Assembly (NCBI RefSeq): GCF_020010925.1
Contig: NZ_JAGJBZ010000001.1
Span: forward strand, 310,001-374,000
DNA length: 64,000 bases
Reading direction: 5' to 3'
Source: Streptomyces griseiscabiei
GTDB taxonomy: Bacteria > Actinomycetota > Actinomycetes > Streptomycetales > Streptomycetaceae
Shown here: in pieces, positions 32,465-41,786 of the stretch
Layout of the letters: each line of letters begins with the position of its first letter
Numbering within the stretch: the stretch's first letter is position 1
Position numbers and translations under genes: made by a program
The notes under the pieces: model-generated
The model's input: only the letters and a program-made list of their open reading frames with translations
Database searches by the model: none
Told to the model about the DNA's origin: nothing

Positions 32465-35323
32465 ATGAATCTCTCCGCCGTCGTCAGGGCTCTGCTGCTG
32501 CCGCTGGTAGCCGGCGTCGCACTGGTGTCACCGGCACCCGCGACCGCAGCGCCCGTCATCACGGCCCAGCCACCCCAACTGCCCAGCCAGTCCACCCTGT
32601 TCACCTCGAACACCACCATCGGCGGCCGGACCTACACCTGCTTCCGCGTCCCCTCGCTGGTCAGCACCGGCAACGGGACGCTGATCGCCTTCGCCGAGGC
32701 ACGGATGAGCGCGACATGCGATGACAAACTGGAGATGGACATCGTGAGCCGGACGTCGACGGACGGCGGCGCCACCTGGACCTCCCCGCAGATCATCGCC
32801 CGCAGTCTGTCCAGCGACCCCGCGAACCTGGGCGTGCCTGCCATCAACGCCCAGCCCACACCGATCGTCGACGCCACCTACAAGAATCCGGCCACGGGTG
32901 CCGTCGAGGGCCAGGTGGTGCTGCTCTACAGCGTGCGGCTCCTCACCAACGGGACGATCAACGGCCCGGACGGCAAGCCGAACCGTATCCAGACGTTCGC
33001 CATGTACAGCCACGACGACGGCAGAACCTGGGGCGGCCGGACGGACATCACCAGCCAGGTGAACCCGGCGCAGAGCAACCAGCCCGACGGCGAGCAGCAG
33101 GGCGTCCGCTTCTTCCTGCCCGGCCCGGGGCACGGCATCCAACTGCGTCCGACCCCGGCCGTCGCCGACGGCCGGCTGCTGGCGCCCGCGTACCAGAACG
33201 GCCGTGTGGACGCCGGCGGGGATTGGGTGGACGCCGGCATCCACCACGCCTCCGCCATCTACAGCGACAACCACGGACAGAGCTGGCAGCGGGGCAAGAT
33301 CACCCCCAACACCGATAGATACGTCGGCGAGCCCAGCATCGCGCAACTGTCCAACGGGCACCTCTACATGACCTCCCGCAACAACCAGAACGTCACCAAC
33401 GCCGACAGCGATGCCTCCTCGGGCGTCAACCGCAACAAGGCCATCAGCACGGACGGCGGCGCGAGTTGGGAACCGGCGACCGCGGCCAACCTCCCCGGCG
33501 CGCGGGTCTTCGCCCCGGTGCTGTCTCTCAACAGCGTCCCGCGCGGTGACAGCTTCAACCAGCTGGTGATCACCGAGCCCGTCTCCCGCGACACCGCGCA
33601 TCCGGCACGGCAGGGCACCCTCAGGCTCCGCTCCTCCTTCGACGACGGCGTCACCTGGCAGACACCCGCCCAGGGCCTGGCCATCACCAGAGGGGGCGCA
33701 GGCTACTCCGACATCACCCGCACCACGTCCGGCGGTCTCGGAGTGATCTACGAGGCAGGGCCCGCCCCGAAGACGGACCCCGACAACGTGTACGACCACA
33801 CCTCGGTCCGCTTCACCAACGTCTCCGCCGGCCAGACCGCGCTCCCCGGCCCGGTGACCGGCGCCCGTACGCCGGACACCGCCGGGGGCAACGCGGCCGT
33901 CCTGCGCGGCAGGGCACGGCTGACCGACGGCAGGTTCGGCCGCGCGCTGACGCTGAGCCCGGACACCTCCGCCGGTTTCGTCGACGTCGCGCCGAGCCCG
34001 GCGTACGCCAGTCTCAGCGGGGACTTCACGGCCGCCGCCGACTTCAAGTACAACTCCACCACCGGGCTGCGGAGCATCCTCTGGGGCTTCGGCGTCGGCG
34101 CGGGGCTGCCGCAGCTGTGGATCCGGGCGGAACCCGAGAACAACCGGATCGTGGCCAACGCCACCACGGCGTCCGGCAGCAGGAATCTGACCTCCACGTC
34201 GAGCTACAACGACAACGCCTGGCACCACGTGGCCCTCGTCCGCAGCGGCCAGGAGCTGAGCCTGTGGATCGACGGCACCGAGGTCGACACCGACACCGCG
34301 CCGAGCGGCGCCGTCTCCCCGGCCCGCCCCCAGCCGCTCCAGGTCGGCAACCGGCTGGACGGCGCACAGCCCTTCTCGGGTTCGCTGGACAGCGTGGTGC
34401 TCTACGACCGGGCCCTGAGCGCCCAGGAGATCTCCGCCGCGGCAGCCTCGGACACGTACTCCGGTACCGGCCGACTGCTCCACCTTCCCTTCGAGACCGG
34501 CGAGGCCGACACCCGTTCCTGGGACGACACCGACGGCGACGGCCAGTTGGATGTCCTCAACCGTGCGAGTGACGGCAACCTCTGGTACTTCGCGGGCTTC
34601 GGTGACGCGACCACCGGCGAACGGCATCTGGAGAACCGCACGCTGATCGGCGGCACCTTCGGCTCGTCCTTCCACCCGGCCCGCGGCGACTTCAACAACG
34701 ACGGCCTCGGCGACCTCATCGCCATCGACGACCAGGGCCGGCTGAACTTCTGGCTGGGCCAGGGCGACGGCACCCTGTCCGCACCCGCCGTCCTGATGTC
34801 CGGCACCTCGTTCAGCAGCGTCAAGGCGGTCTCCGGCGGCGACTTCAACGCCGACGGCCTCACGGACATCGTCGGCCTCGGCTTCGACGGCAGCCTGTGG
34901 TGGTGGCCCGGAAACGGCGACCGTACCTTCGGTGCCCGGCAGAACCTGGTGTCCGGCACGGCCTTCGCCGGCTACTCCGGCGTCCCCACCGGCGACTTCG
35001 ACGACGACGGCAGGACCGATGTCGCCGCCGTCGACTCGGGCGGCACCCTGTGGTGGTGGAAGGGCAACGGCAACGGCGGTCTGGGCGCCGCCCAGCAGCT
35101 GGCGTCCGGCACCTCCTTCGCCGCGTACAGCCGCTTCTTCACGGGCGACGTGGACTCCGACGGCCACACCGACTTCGCGGCCGTCGACTCCTCCGGCGCC
35201 GCCCGCTGGTGGCCCGGCGACGGCGCCGGGCACGTCTCCGGCACCGCCAGGACGCTCACCGTCCTCTCCCCCGTCGCCGGGACGACCCCCGCCCTCCTGA
35301 ACGGAGGCGTCTACACCTTCTGA
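32465..35323 (+). CDS. Secreted exo-alpha-sialidase (GH33) with LamG and FG-GAP repeat domains
   Basis: A 952-residue protein. Signal peptide 1-29 ends PATA. The catalytic propeller (about 40-440) has the FRVPS motif of the first active-site Arg, five Asp boxes (STDGGATW, SHDDGRTW, SDNHGQSW, STDGGASW, SFDDGVTW), GEPSIAQL with a candidate Glu, and AGYSDITR with a candidate Tyr. A LamG/concanavalin-like domain covers about 455-650 (DNAWHHVALVRSGQELSLWI). FG-GAP/VCBS repeats finish the protein, each with DFNxDGxxD-type calcium sites and a LWWW strand. It releases terminal sialic acids outside the cell. A DapA/NanA-superfamily lyase lies 1.6 kb further on. Confidence 0.93.
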   Translation: MNLSAVVRALLLPLVAGVALVSPAPATAAPVITAQPPQLPSQSTLFTSNTTIGGRTYTCFRVPSLVSTGNGTLIAFAEARMSATCDDKLEMDIVSRTSTDGGATWTSPQIIARSLSSDPANLGVPAINAQPTPIVDATYKNPATGAVEGQVVLLYSVRLLTNGTINGPDGKPNRIQTFAMYSHDDGRTWGGRTDITSQVNPAQSNQPDGEQQGVRFFLPGPGHGIQLRPTPAVADGRLLAPAYQNGRVDAGGDWVDAGIHHASAIYSDNHGQSWQRGKITPNTDRYVGEPSIAQLSNGHLYMTSRNNQNVTNADSDASSGVNRNKAISTDGGASWEPATAANLPGARVFAPVLSLNSVPRGDSFNQLVITEPVSRDTAHPARQGTLRLRSSFDDGVTWQTPAQGLAITRGGAGYSDITRTTSGGLGVIYEAGPAPKTDPDNVYDHTSVRFTNVSAGQTALPGPVTGARTPDTAGGNAAVLRGRARLTDGRFGRALTLSPDTSAGFVDVAPSPAYASLSGDFTAAADFKYNSTTGLRSILWGFGVGAGLPQLWIRAEPENNRIVANATTASGSRNLTSTSSYNDNAWHHVALVRSGQELSLWIDGTEVDTDTAPSGAVSPARPQPLQVGNRLDGAQPFSGSLDSVVLYDRALSAQEISAAAASDTYSGTGRLLHLPFETGEADTRSWDDTDGDGQLDVLNRASDGNLWYFAGFGDATTGERHLENRTLIGGTFGSSFHPARGDFNNDGLGDLIAIDDQGRLNFWLGQGDGTLSAPAVLMSGTSFSSVKAVSGGDFNADGLTDIVGLGFDGSLWWWPGNGDRTFGARQNLVSGTAFAGYSGVPTGDFDDDGRTDVAAVDSGGTLWWWKGNGNGGLGAAQQLASGTSFAAYSRFFTGDVDSDGHTDFAAVDSSGAARWWPGDGAGHVSGTARTLTVLSPVAGTTPALLNGGVYTF

Positions 35324-35334
35324 CCCGACCCCGC

Positions 35335-35367
35335 GGGCGCTGATCCGGCCCGGCCGGATCAGCGCCC
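35335..35367. terminator. Strong bidirectional terminator hairpin
   Basis: A perfect 16-bp stem pairs GGGCGCTGATCCGGCC with GGCCGGATCAGCGCCC around a single C. It follows the sialidase stop and runs into the last codons of the convergent aldehyde dehydrogenase gene. Confidence 0.75.
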
Positions 35368-36870
35368 GTGGTTGTGCATGACGTGCTTGGTGCGCGAGTA
35401 GTCGTCCAGCGCGTAGACGGACAGGTCCCGGCCGTAGCCGGAGCCCTTGAAGCCGCCCCAGGGGACCTCGCCGGCCAGGACGAGGTGCGAGTTGACCCAG
35501 ACGGTGCCGAAGTCGAGGCGCGCGGCGATGTCGTGGCTGCGACGGGCGTTCTCGGTCCACACCGACGCCGACAGGCCGAGGGGGACCTCGTTGGCCCGCC
35601 GTACCGCTTCGTCCTCGTCCGTGAAGGTCTCGACCGAGATCACCGGGCCGAAGACCTCCTCGCGCGTGATCTCGGCGCCGGCGGGGACGTCGGCCAGGAC
35701 GGTCGGGGCCACGAAGTACCCGGGCCCGTGGAGGGCTCCTCCGCCGGTCGCCACACGGGCGCCTTCGCTCCGCGCCCGCTCCAGACAGCCGGTGACACGG
35801 TCGAAGTGGGCCCGGGAGACCATCGGGCCGACCTCGACGTCCTCCCCGGACGCCGGCTCACCGACGACCAGGGAGCGGACCTCGGCGACGAGTCGCTCCA
35901 CGAACCGCTCGGCGACCGACGCGTGGACGAGGACGCGGCAGGCGGCCCCGCACTCCTGGCCCGAGTTCCAGAAACCGGCGGTGCGCAGCGACGACGCGGC
36001 GGCCTCGATGTCGGCGTCCGGGAAGATCACGACCGGGGCCTTGCCGCCCAGTTCGAGGTGCACACGCTTGAGGGTGGCGGCGGCGGCACGGGCGACGGCG
36101 CGGCCACTGGGCACCGAGCCGGTCAGGGCGACCATGTTCACCTCGGGGTGCTCGGCGAGCCGGGCGCCGACGGGCGTGCCGTGTCCGGTGACCACGTTCA
36201 GTACGCCGGGCGGCAGGAGGTCGGCGACGAGTTCGGCGAACTTGAGGGTGGTCAGCGGGGTCTGCTCGGACGGCTTGAGGACCACGGTGTTGCCCGCGGC
36301 GAGGATCGGCGCGATCTTCCAGGCCGCCATCAGCAGGGGGTAGTTCCACGGGGTGATCACGCCGATCACGCCGAGGGGTTCGCGCAGGATGACCGAGAGG
36401 TGGTCCTCGGCGTAGTCACCGGCGGCCAGGGAGGTGGTCGCGCGCACCGCGCCGGCCATGAAGCGGAAGGTGTCGACGGTCATGGCGACGTCGTCCCGGG
36501 ACACCGCGAGCGGCTTCCCGGTGTTGGCCGACTCCAGCCGGACGAGGAGGTCGGTGTGCTCGGCCACCCGGTCGGCGAGGGCGTGCAGCACCTCCGAGCG
36601 GTCCTTCGGGACCCGCCGTGCCCAGGCCTCCTTGGCGGCGAGGGCGGCGGCGACGGCCCGGTCGGCGTCCTCGGCGGTGCCTTCCGGGATGCGGGCGACG
36701 ACGTTCTCCGTGCTGGGGTCGATCACGTCGATGACACGGTCGGTCGACGGCTCGACGAACGTCCCGTCGATGAAGTGCCGGGCCGGAGGCAGGTCGGCCT
36801 CGGTGATCAGCGGGGGTGCGTCCGCCGCGCGTCGTACCGTGGGTGTCGTCGGGTCGGCTGCGGTGCTCAT
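35359..36870 (-). CDS. NAD-dependent aldehyde dehydrogenase (betaine/aminobutyraldehyde type)
   Basis: A 503-residue aldehyde dehydrogenase. It has TPWNYPLLMAAWK (oxyanion Asn), HLELGGKAPVVIF (Glu), NSGQECGAACRVLV (catalytic Cys) and PWGGFKGSGYGRDLS. The NSGQEC-x-A context is common in betaine-aldehyde and gamma-aminobutyraldehyde dehydrogenases, which oxidise aldehydes made from amines. It is the last gene of a run that also contains a flavin amine oxidase, so amine to aldehyde to acid is a natural reading. It starts 25 bases after the DapA-like gene. Confidence 0.9.
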   Translation of the reverse strand: MSTAADPTTPTVRRAADAPPLITEADLPPARHFIDGTFVEPSTDRVIDVIDPSTENVVARIPEGTAEDADRAVAAALAAKEAWARRVPKDRSEVLHALADRVAEHTDLLVRLESANTGKPLAVSRDDVAMTVDTFRFMAGAVRATTSLAAGDYAEDHLSVILREPLGVIGVITPWNYPLLMAAWKIAPILAAGNTVVLKPSEQTPLTTLKFAELVADLLPPGVLNVVTGHGTPVGARLAEHPEVNMVALTGSVPSGRAVARAAAATLKRVHLELGGKAPVVIFPDADIEAAASSLRTAGFWNSGQECGAACRVLVHASVAERFVERLVAEVRSLVVGEPASGEDVEVGPMVSRAHFDRVTGCLERARSEGARVATGGGALHGPGYFVAPTVLADVPAGAEITREEVFGPVISVETFTDEDEAVRRANEVPLGLSASVWTENARRSHDIAARLDFGTVWVNSHLVLAGEVPWGGFKGSGYGRDLSVYALDDYSRTKHVMHNHGR

Positions 36871-36895
36871 GGTCGGCTCCTTGCGCGTGGTGTCG

Positions 36896-37795
36896 TCAGT
36901 TCGCCGCGGTCGGCTGGGGCAGTCGCTCGACCAGGGCGGTGATCCTGGCGGTGGTGTCGGGGTCCAGTCCGAGCAGCGGTTCGCGGGGTTCGCCTACGGG
37001 GATGCCGGCCGCGTTCAGGGCCGCCTTGACCGCCGGGATGAACGGGGCGGACATGATCGCGTCCATCAGCGGATAGATCCGTGCCCATTCGGCCCGCGCG
37101 CGGGCGAGGTCTCCGGCGCGCAACGCGCGGTGGATCGAGACGAGTTGGGCCGGCATCACGTTGGCCGTGCCGGCCATGACACCGGCGGCTCCCTCGGAGA
37201 TCGCCTGCAGCAGCAGGCTGTCCCAGCCGACGAAGGTGGAGATGACGTCCCCGTAGCGGTGGATCAGCTGTCCGGCCTGGGCCATGTCGGCGCTGGTGTC
37301 CTTGATGTACCGGATGTTGTCGACCTCGCGGGCGAGTCGTCCGACGGTCTCCGGGGAGAGGTTGACGCCGGTGGCCCCGGGCAGGTTGTAGAGCATGATC
37401 GGCAGGTCGACGGCGTCGGCGACGGTGCGCAGGTAGTGCAGGGTCTCGTCGAGGGTCAGCGGCTCGTAGTACGGGGTGACCACCATCAGGACCGAGGCCC
37501 CGGCGTCCTGCGCGTGGCGGGAGAGTTCGATCGCCTCCCCGGTGCTGACCGCGCCGGTCTGCGCGATGACCGGCACCCGTCCGGCGGCCTGGTCGACGAC
37601 GGTCTCGACCACCCGGCGCCGTTCCGACGCGCTCATCGCCGCGAACTCCCCCGTGGATCCGCAGGCGACGACGCCGTCGACCCCGCCGTCGATGCTGCGG
37701 TCGACCAGGCGGCGCAGTGTCTTCTCGTCGAGTTGTCCGTCCGGCGCGAACGGTGAGGCGAGTGCGGTCAGGACACCGCTGAGCTGTGACGACAT
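36896..37795 (-). CDS. DapA/NanA-superfamily class I aldolase or lyase
   Basis: A 299-residue TIM-barrel protein of the dihydrodipicolinate synthase/N-acetylneuraminate lyase family. GSTGE (47-51), catalytic Tyr136 (LYNLPGATG) and Schiff-base Lys165 (RYIKDTSAD) are all present, so it should be active. The family splits or forms 2-oxo acids: dihydrodipicolinate synthase, sialic acid lyase, 2-keto-3-deoxy sugar acid dehydratase and pyrroline-hydroxycarboxylate deaminase. Sequence alone does not choose between them. It lies between an aldehyde dehydrogenase and a flavin amine oxidase, which suits amino or sugar acid breakdown. The nearby sialidase makes a sialic acid lyase conceivable but weakly supported. 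Confidence 0.88.
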   Translation of the reverse strand: MSSQLSGVLTALASPFAPDGQLDEKTLRRLVDRSIDGGVDGVVACGSTGEFAAMSASERRRVVETVVDQAAGRVPVIAQTGAVSTGEAIELSRHAQDAGASVLMVVTPYYEPLTLDETLHYLRTVADAVDLPIMLYNLPGATGVNLSPETVGRLAREVDNIRYIKDTSADMAQAGQLIHRYGDVISTFVGWDSLLLQAISEGAAGVMAGTANVMPAQLVSIHRALRAGDLARARAEWARIYPLMDAIMSAPFIPAVKAALNAAGIPVGEPREPLLGLDPDTTARITALVERLPQPTAAN

Positions 37796-37854
37796 GTCTG
37801 GGGTCTCCTCAGGTGAAGCAGCGGGCGGGCGTCCGCCGGGGCTGGACGCAGGGG

Positions 37855-37927
37855 CGGCGGGGCGGCGGGGCGGCGGGGTCGGCGGGGCGGCGGGGCGGCG
37901 GGGCGGCGGGGCGGCGGGGCGGCGGGG
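37855..37927. repeat. Tandem 8-bp repeat (CGGCGGGG)
   Basis: Nine copies of CGGCGGGG stand in a row, with one extra T between the third and fourth. The array lies in the 157-base gap between the DapA-like start and the amine oxidase stop. The unit is not a multiple of three and could change length by slippage or fold as a G-rich structure on one strand, which might affect read-through to the downstream genes. Confidence 0.85.
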
Positions 37928-37952
37928 TCGGACGTACGGGAAAGCCGGCCGT

Positions 37953-39341
37953 CTAGGACGCGGCGCCGACCGGTGCCAGGCCGCGCGGGGTGGACTGCCG
38001 GTCGGTGGCCAGCAGGCTGCGGGCCTCCTGCGCGGCGGACAGGCCGGACTGGATCGCGGTCTCGGTGTAGAGGGTGCCGAGGTAGTCGCCGGCCAGGAGG
38101 ACCCGGCCGGTGCGCCGGGTCAGTGTCTGCTGCAGCCCGCCGCGGCCGGGGAAGCAGTACGGGGCGCCGGTGGGCCAGCGCTGGACCTCGGCCTCGACGA
38201 CATGGGAGGCGAAGCCGGGGAGGACCTGGTCCAGGTCGTCGAGGTAGATCCGGCGGATCTCGGCGTCGTCGTGGTCCAGCAGTTCGCGGGCGAGGCTGCC
38301 CGGCGAGAACGTCATGATGCTGCTGCCGGGCCGGCGCTCCGCCTCGTAGCCGTGCACCACGTTCGACATGTTCAGCGCGACGTTGAAGGAGCGCTTGGGC
38401 GTCGCGATGCCGTAGGCGCCGTCCCAGACCTGGCGTCCGGTCTCGTCGCTGAGGAACGCCGCGCTGACGTAGGGGCCGTACTCGATCTTCGACAGGGCCT
38501 CGCGGACGTCGCGGTCGAGGTCGACGGCGACGCGGTGGCTGACGGTCGCGGGCGTGGCCAGGACCACGCAGCGCGCCTCGACCTCCCGCGCGACGCCGTC
38601 CTGCCGGTAACGGACCACGACGGAGCCGGTCTTCTGCACGATCTCGTCGACCGTGGCGTGGAGCCGCACCCGGTCCGCCAGGGCGGCGGCGATGCTCTCG
38701 GTGAGGGTGGACGGGCCGCCGAGGATGCTCTGCGAGAGGCCGGCGCCGATGTTCCACACCAGACTGAAGTAGCCGACGCCCGCACCCGCCGACAGCTGGT
38801 CGATGTCGGCGGCCGAGCGGGTCACCGTCGGTTTGAACAGGGCCTCGGCGTCCTCGGGCAGGTCACCGATGAAGTCCTTGAAGGAACGGTCGTTCATGAA
38901 GCCGTAGATCCGCTGCTGGCGCTGGGCCTCGGTCTCGCCGTGCCGTCGCTGGACGATACGGGCGTAGCGGGCCACCTGGAGCGCGACCTTGGCGCCCGCC
39001 CTGACCATGCCGACACGGGCCGACATGGGCATGGGGATGCGGAACGGGTAGGTCTCCACCCGGCCCTTGAGCAGCAGCTTGCCGTTCATGGAGAGTCCGG
39101 CGAGGGAGCCGGGCACCGGGATCGCGTCGACCCCGGCGTTGTCCAGGAGCCAGGACGTCGCGGAGTTCCCGCCGGCGTAGACGTGGCCGCCCCAGTTGAG
39201 CCAGTACGGTCCGCGGCGCTCGGAGCGGACGCGTCCGCCGATCCGCCCCTCGGATTCGAGGAGGAGGGTGTCCCAGTGCCGCAGGCGCCAGCCGGCGGCG
39301 AGGCCCGCTATGCCGCCTCCGACGATCACTACGTCTTTCAT
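37953..39341 (-). CDS. FAD-dependent amine oxidase/protoporphyrinogen oxidase-like protein
   Basis: A 462-residue flavoprotein. The FAD-binding GGGIAGLAAGWRL near residue 8 is followed by the GGRVRS motif. The C-terminus holds the second FAD motif GRVLLAGDYLGTLYTETAI with the usual QSGLSAA. Fold and length match flavin monoamine oxidases, protoporphyrinogen oxidases and carotenoid desaturases. With the downstream aldehyde dehydrogenase and the upstream transporter, amine oxidation is the most economical proposal. The ATG is spaced about 100 bases from the MFS gene stop. Confidence 0.85.
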   Translation of the reverse strand: MKDVVIVGGGIAGLAAGWRLRHWDTLLLESEGRIGGRVRSERRGPYWLNWGGHVYAGGNSATSWLLDNAGVDAIPVPGSLAGLSMNGKLLLKGRVETYPFRIPMPMSARVGMVRAGAKVALQVARYARIVQRRHGETEAQRQQRIYGFMNDRSFKDFIGDLPEDAEALFKPTVTRSAADIDQLSAGAGVGYFSLVWNIGAGLSQSILGGPSTLTESIAAALADRVRLHATVDEIVQKTGSVVVRYRQDGVAREVEARCVVLATPATVSHRVAVDLDRDVREALSKIEYGPYVSAAFLSDETGRQVWDGAYGIATPKRSFNVALNMSNVVHGYEAERRPGSSIMTFSPGSLARELLDHDDAEIRRIYLDDLDQVLPGFASHVVEAEVQRWPTGAPYCFPGRGGLQQTLTRRTGRVLLAGDYLGTLYTETAIQSGLSAAQEARSLLATDRQSTPRGLAPVGAAS

Positions 39342-39442
39342 CAAGTCCTCCTGCGCGGTCGCGGGTCGGGGTGGGGTCTCGCGGTTCACCGCGCGAGGGT
39401 TCGGGGCGGGCCGGCCGGTTCGATGGCCGGGGCCGTGGTGGG

Positions 39443-40813
39443 TCAGGCGCCCGCGGAACGGCCGGCGGGCGCGGTCCTGGGTGTCAGTGCGGCGGCCTCG
39501 TGCAGCGCCAGACCGCGTGTCTCGGGCGCCCACCGGACGGAGACGACGGCGCCGACGAGGCTGATGGCGGCGGCCGCGAGCATGGTGCCGCCGACGCCCC
39601 AGCCGGTCAGGGCCATGGGGACGAGATAGGTCCCGACGGCGGCGCCGATCCGGCTGGCGGAGGAGGCGAGGCCCACCGCGGAGCCGCGTACCTCGGTGGG
39701 GAACAGTTCGTTCGGGTAGACCCATTGCAGGATCTGGGTGCCGCCGATGATCACCGCGTACAGCGCGAACAGCGTCATGATCACGGCCGAGGGCGCGTCG
39801 GGGAAGATGCCGAGCAGGAGCAGGGCAAGCCCCGACCAGAGGAAGCTGTGGATCACCAGGGGGCGGCGGCCCACTCTGTTCACACAGAACAGGGCGACCA
39901 CGCAGCCGATGAGGAACATCACGGTGATCATCGCCTCGCCGATGTTGGCGAGACCGCCCTCCAGGCCGAGCGCGTCCAGGATCTTGGGGCCGAAGGCGTA
40001 GATGGCGAAGAGCGGGATGATCGAACAGGTCCAGAAGACGGAGATGTAGAGCATCCGTCCGCCGTAGCCGGAGCGCAGGATCGCCTTGAGGTCGACGTTC
40101 TCGCGCTCTTCCGCCTCGCCCGGCAGGTCGGCGATGGTCACGTCGGGGCCGTAGACCTGTTGGAGGACGGCCTCGGCCTCTGCGGTGCGGCCCTTGTTGG
40201 CCAGCCAGCGCGGGGACTCCGGGGTGCCGTGGCGCAGGAGGACGATGATCGTGGCGGGCAGCGCGGCACTGGCGAGCATCCACCGCCAGGCGTCGTCGCC
40301 GAGCGAGGACAGCATGATCTCGCCGGTGATGTACGCCGTGGCGGCGCCGACGAACCACATGACGACCAGTCCGCCGAGGAGCGGACCGCGGTGGCGGCGC
40401 GGGGTGAACTCGGCGAGCAGGGAGGTGGCGATGGGGTAGTCCGCGCCGACGGCCACGCCGATGAGGAGCCGCAGGACGAACAGCCAGACCGGGTCGGTGG
40501 CCCAGAACTGGGCGACGGAGCAGACGATGATGGCGATCAGGTCGATCGTGTAGAGGAGTTGGCGGCCGAACCGGTCGGTCAGCCAGCCGCCCGCGAACGC
40601 GCCGAGGAAGATGCCGATGAGGGCGGACGCGCCGATGAGGCCCTGGGCGGAGTCGGACAGGTCGAGCCGCGGGGTGATCTGGACCATGGCGACGCCGATG
40701 ACACTCAGGACGTAGCCGTCGAGGAACGGTCCTCCCGAGGAGTACAGCGCCAGCTTCCTGTGGAAGCGCGTCAGGGGTGCGTCGTCGAGCCTGTTTCCTG
40801 CGGTCTCGCTCAT
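39443..40813 (-). CDS. MFS transporter, sugar-porter-like family
   Basis: A 456-residue permease with 12 membrane segments and a central loop. Family motifs are WLTDRFGRQLLY after helix 2, PESPRWLANKG before the loop and NRVGRRPLV after helix 8. These are found in sugar porters and in organic-acid or aromatic-acid symporters. ATG 40813 has GGAGG at 5-base spacing. It is first in the minus-strand run, so it probably imports the substrate broken down by the amine oxidase, DapA-like and aldehyde dehydrogenase genes. An 18-bp operator candidate lies 74 bases upstream. Confidence 0.9.
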   Translation of the reverse strand: MSETAGNRLDDAPLTRFHRKLALYSSGGPFLDGYVLSVIGVAMVQITPRLDLSDSAQGLIGASALIGIFLGAFAGGWLTDRFGRQLLYTIDLIAIIVCSVAQFWATDPVWLFVLRLLIGVAVGADYPIATSLLAEFTPRRHRGPLLGGLVVMWFVGAATAYITGEIMLSSLGDDAWRWMLASAALPATIIVLLRHGTPESPRWLANKGRTAEAEAVLQQVYGPDVTIADLPGEAEERENVDLKAILRSGYGGRMLYISVFWTCSIIPLFAIYAFGPKILDALGLEGGLANIGEAMITVMFLIGCVVALFCVNRVGRRPLVIHSFLWSGLALLLLGIFPDAPSAVIMTLFALYAVIIGGTQILQWVYPNELFPTEVRGSAVGLASSASRIGAAVGTYLVPMALTGWGVGGTMLAAAAISLVGAVVSVRWAPETRGLALHEAAALTPRTAPAGRSAGA

Positions 40814-40886
40814 CACAGCCTCCGGGAGCGATGCCCGGACCCGCCTGCGGGGGTGATCCGGTCCGGATGGGATTGCCCGTCACCAT

Positions 40887-40904
40887 AAGATGTGATCACA
40901 GATC
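40887..40904. promoter_or_regulatory. 18-bp operator candidate, copy 1 (MFS/GntR divergent promoter)
   Basis: AAGATGTGATCACAGATC contains the perfect palindrome TGTGATCACA. The same 18 bases occur in inverted orientation at 41787-41804, in front of the ABC importer. Here they lie between the divergent MFS and GntR genes. The natural ligand-binding protein is the FCD-GntR encoded beside it. Confidence 0.75.
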
Positions 40905-40930
40905 ACACAATGGGTCGGAGTGAAGTCAGC

Positions 40931-41668
40931 GTGGCGGACCGGGGTGAGCATGGCCCAATCTCTCCCCCCGACCAGGCTGTTTATGATTCAGTCGTGCGTA
41001 TGTCCAAACGTCTCGAGCCGTCGGCCTCTCTGACCGACCAGGTCTACGCGGTGCTGCACGAGGCGATCACGAGCGGCGAGTACCCGGCCGGCTACCGGCT
41101 GCGCATCCGCGATCTGGCCGCCGAGGTCGGCACCAGCGTGATGCCGGTGCGGGAGGCCATCCGGCGCCTGGAGGAGGCCGGCTTCGCCGAGCGGGTCCCG
41201 CACAAGGGCTCGGTGGTCAAGGGCCAGAACCTCGCCGAGCTGCTCCACATCTACGACACCCGCCGGGTCCTGGAGATCGAGGCCGCCCAGCGCGGCGCCG
41301 CACGGATCAGCGAGGCGGACGCCGCGCGCATGGGCGCGGAGTTCGAGCAGATGCGCACCGCGATCGCCGAAGGCGCCGTCGTCCCGTACCTCGACCACGA
41401 CGAGGCCCTGCTCACCGTCCTCTACGAGGCGGCCGGCAACCCCGTGCTGCTGAACACCATCCGGACCCTCTGGGAGCACTGCCGCGCCTACAAGATCGTC
41501 GGCGCCCGGGCGACTCTCGACGTCCCCGGCGACGACTCGCTGTGGCGGTTCCAGGAGGATCTGGTCAAGGCCGCGTACGCCCACGACGCCGCGGCCGCGG
41601 CGGCCATCACCAACGAGTCGCTGGCCAACGCCACCGACCGGATCAAGGCACAGCTGGTCGCGCGCTAG
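40931..41668 (+). CDS. GntR-family transcriptional regulator, FCD subfamily
   Basis: About 245 residues. The winged-helix domain reads ASLTDQVYAVLHEAITSGEY then VGTSVMPVREAIRRLEEAGF. The FCD domain follows with IYDTRRVLEIEAAQRGA and later helices carrying possible metal-binding His and Asp. GTG 40931 is preferred for its GGAG site; an ATG at 41000 gives a shorter protein but lacks a site, and the most upstream start would lie inside the operator. It diverges from the MFS-amine oxidase-lyase-dehydrogenase run and precedes the ABC importer. Confidence 0.88.
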   Translation: MADRGEHGPISPPDQAVYDSVVRMSKRLEPSASLTDQVYAVLHEAITSGEYPAGYRLRIRDLAAEVGTSVMPVREAIRRLEEAGFAERVPHKGSVVKGQNLAELLHIYDTRRVLEIEAAQRGAARISEADAARMGAEFEQMRTAIAEGAVVPYLDHDEALLTVLYEAAGNPVLLNTIRTLWEHCRAYKIVGARATLDVPGDDSLWRFQEDLVKAAYAHDAAAAAAITNESLANATDRIKAQLVAR

Positions 41669-41786
41669 CCACGGCGGTCACCGCTCGCCGCTTCACCGGG
41701 ATCGGCTTCCCCGTCGGACGCGTCGAAATTGTGACCGTTCCGTTTTCCCAGGTCAGAGGGCGTGGCACAGACAGCCGAACAAAAAA

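Noticed and set aside
32465..37795. Complete sialic acid utilisation locus
   Set aside because: A sialidase and a NanA-superfamily lyase are near, but no ManNAc kinase, epimerase, deacetylase or deaminase is present, and the lyase sits with amine-type oxidases.
37855..37927. Short tandem repeat as a CRISPR-like array
   Set aside because: The unit is 8 bases with no spacers; it is a simple sequence repeat.
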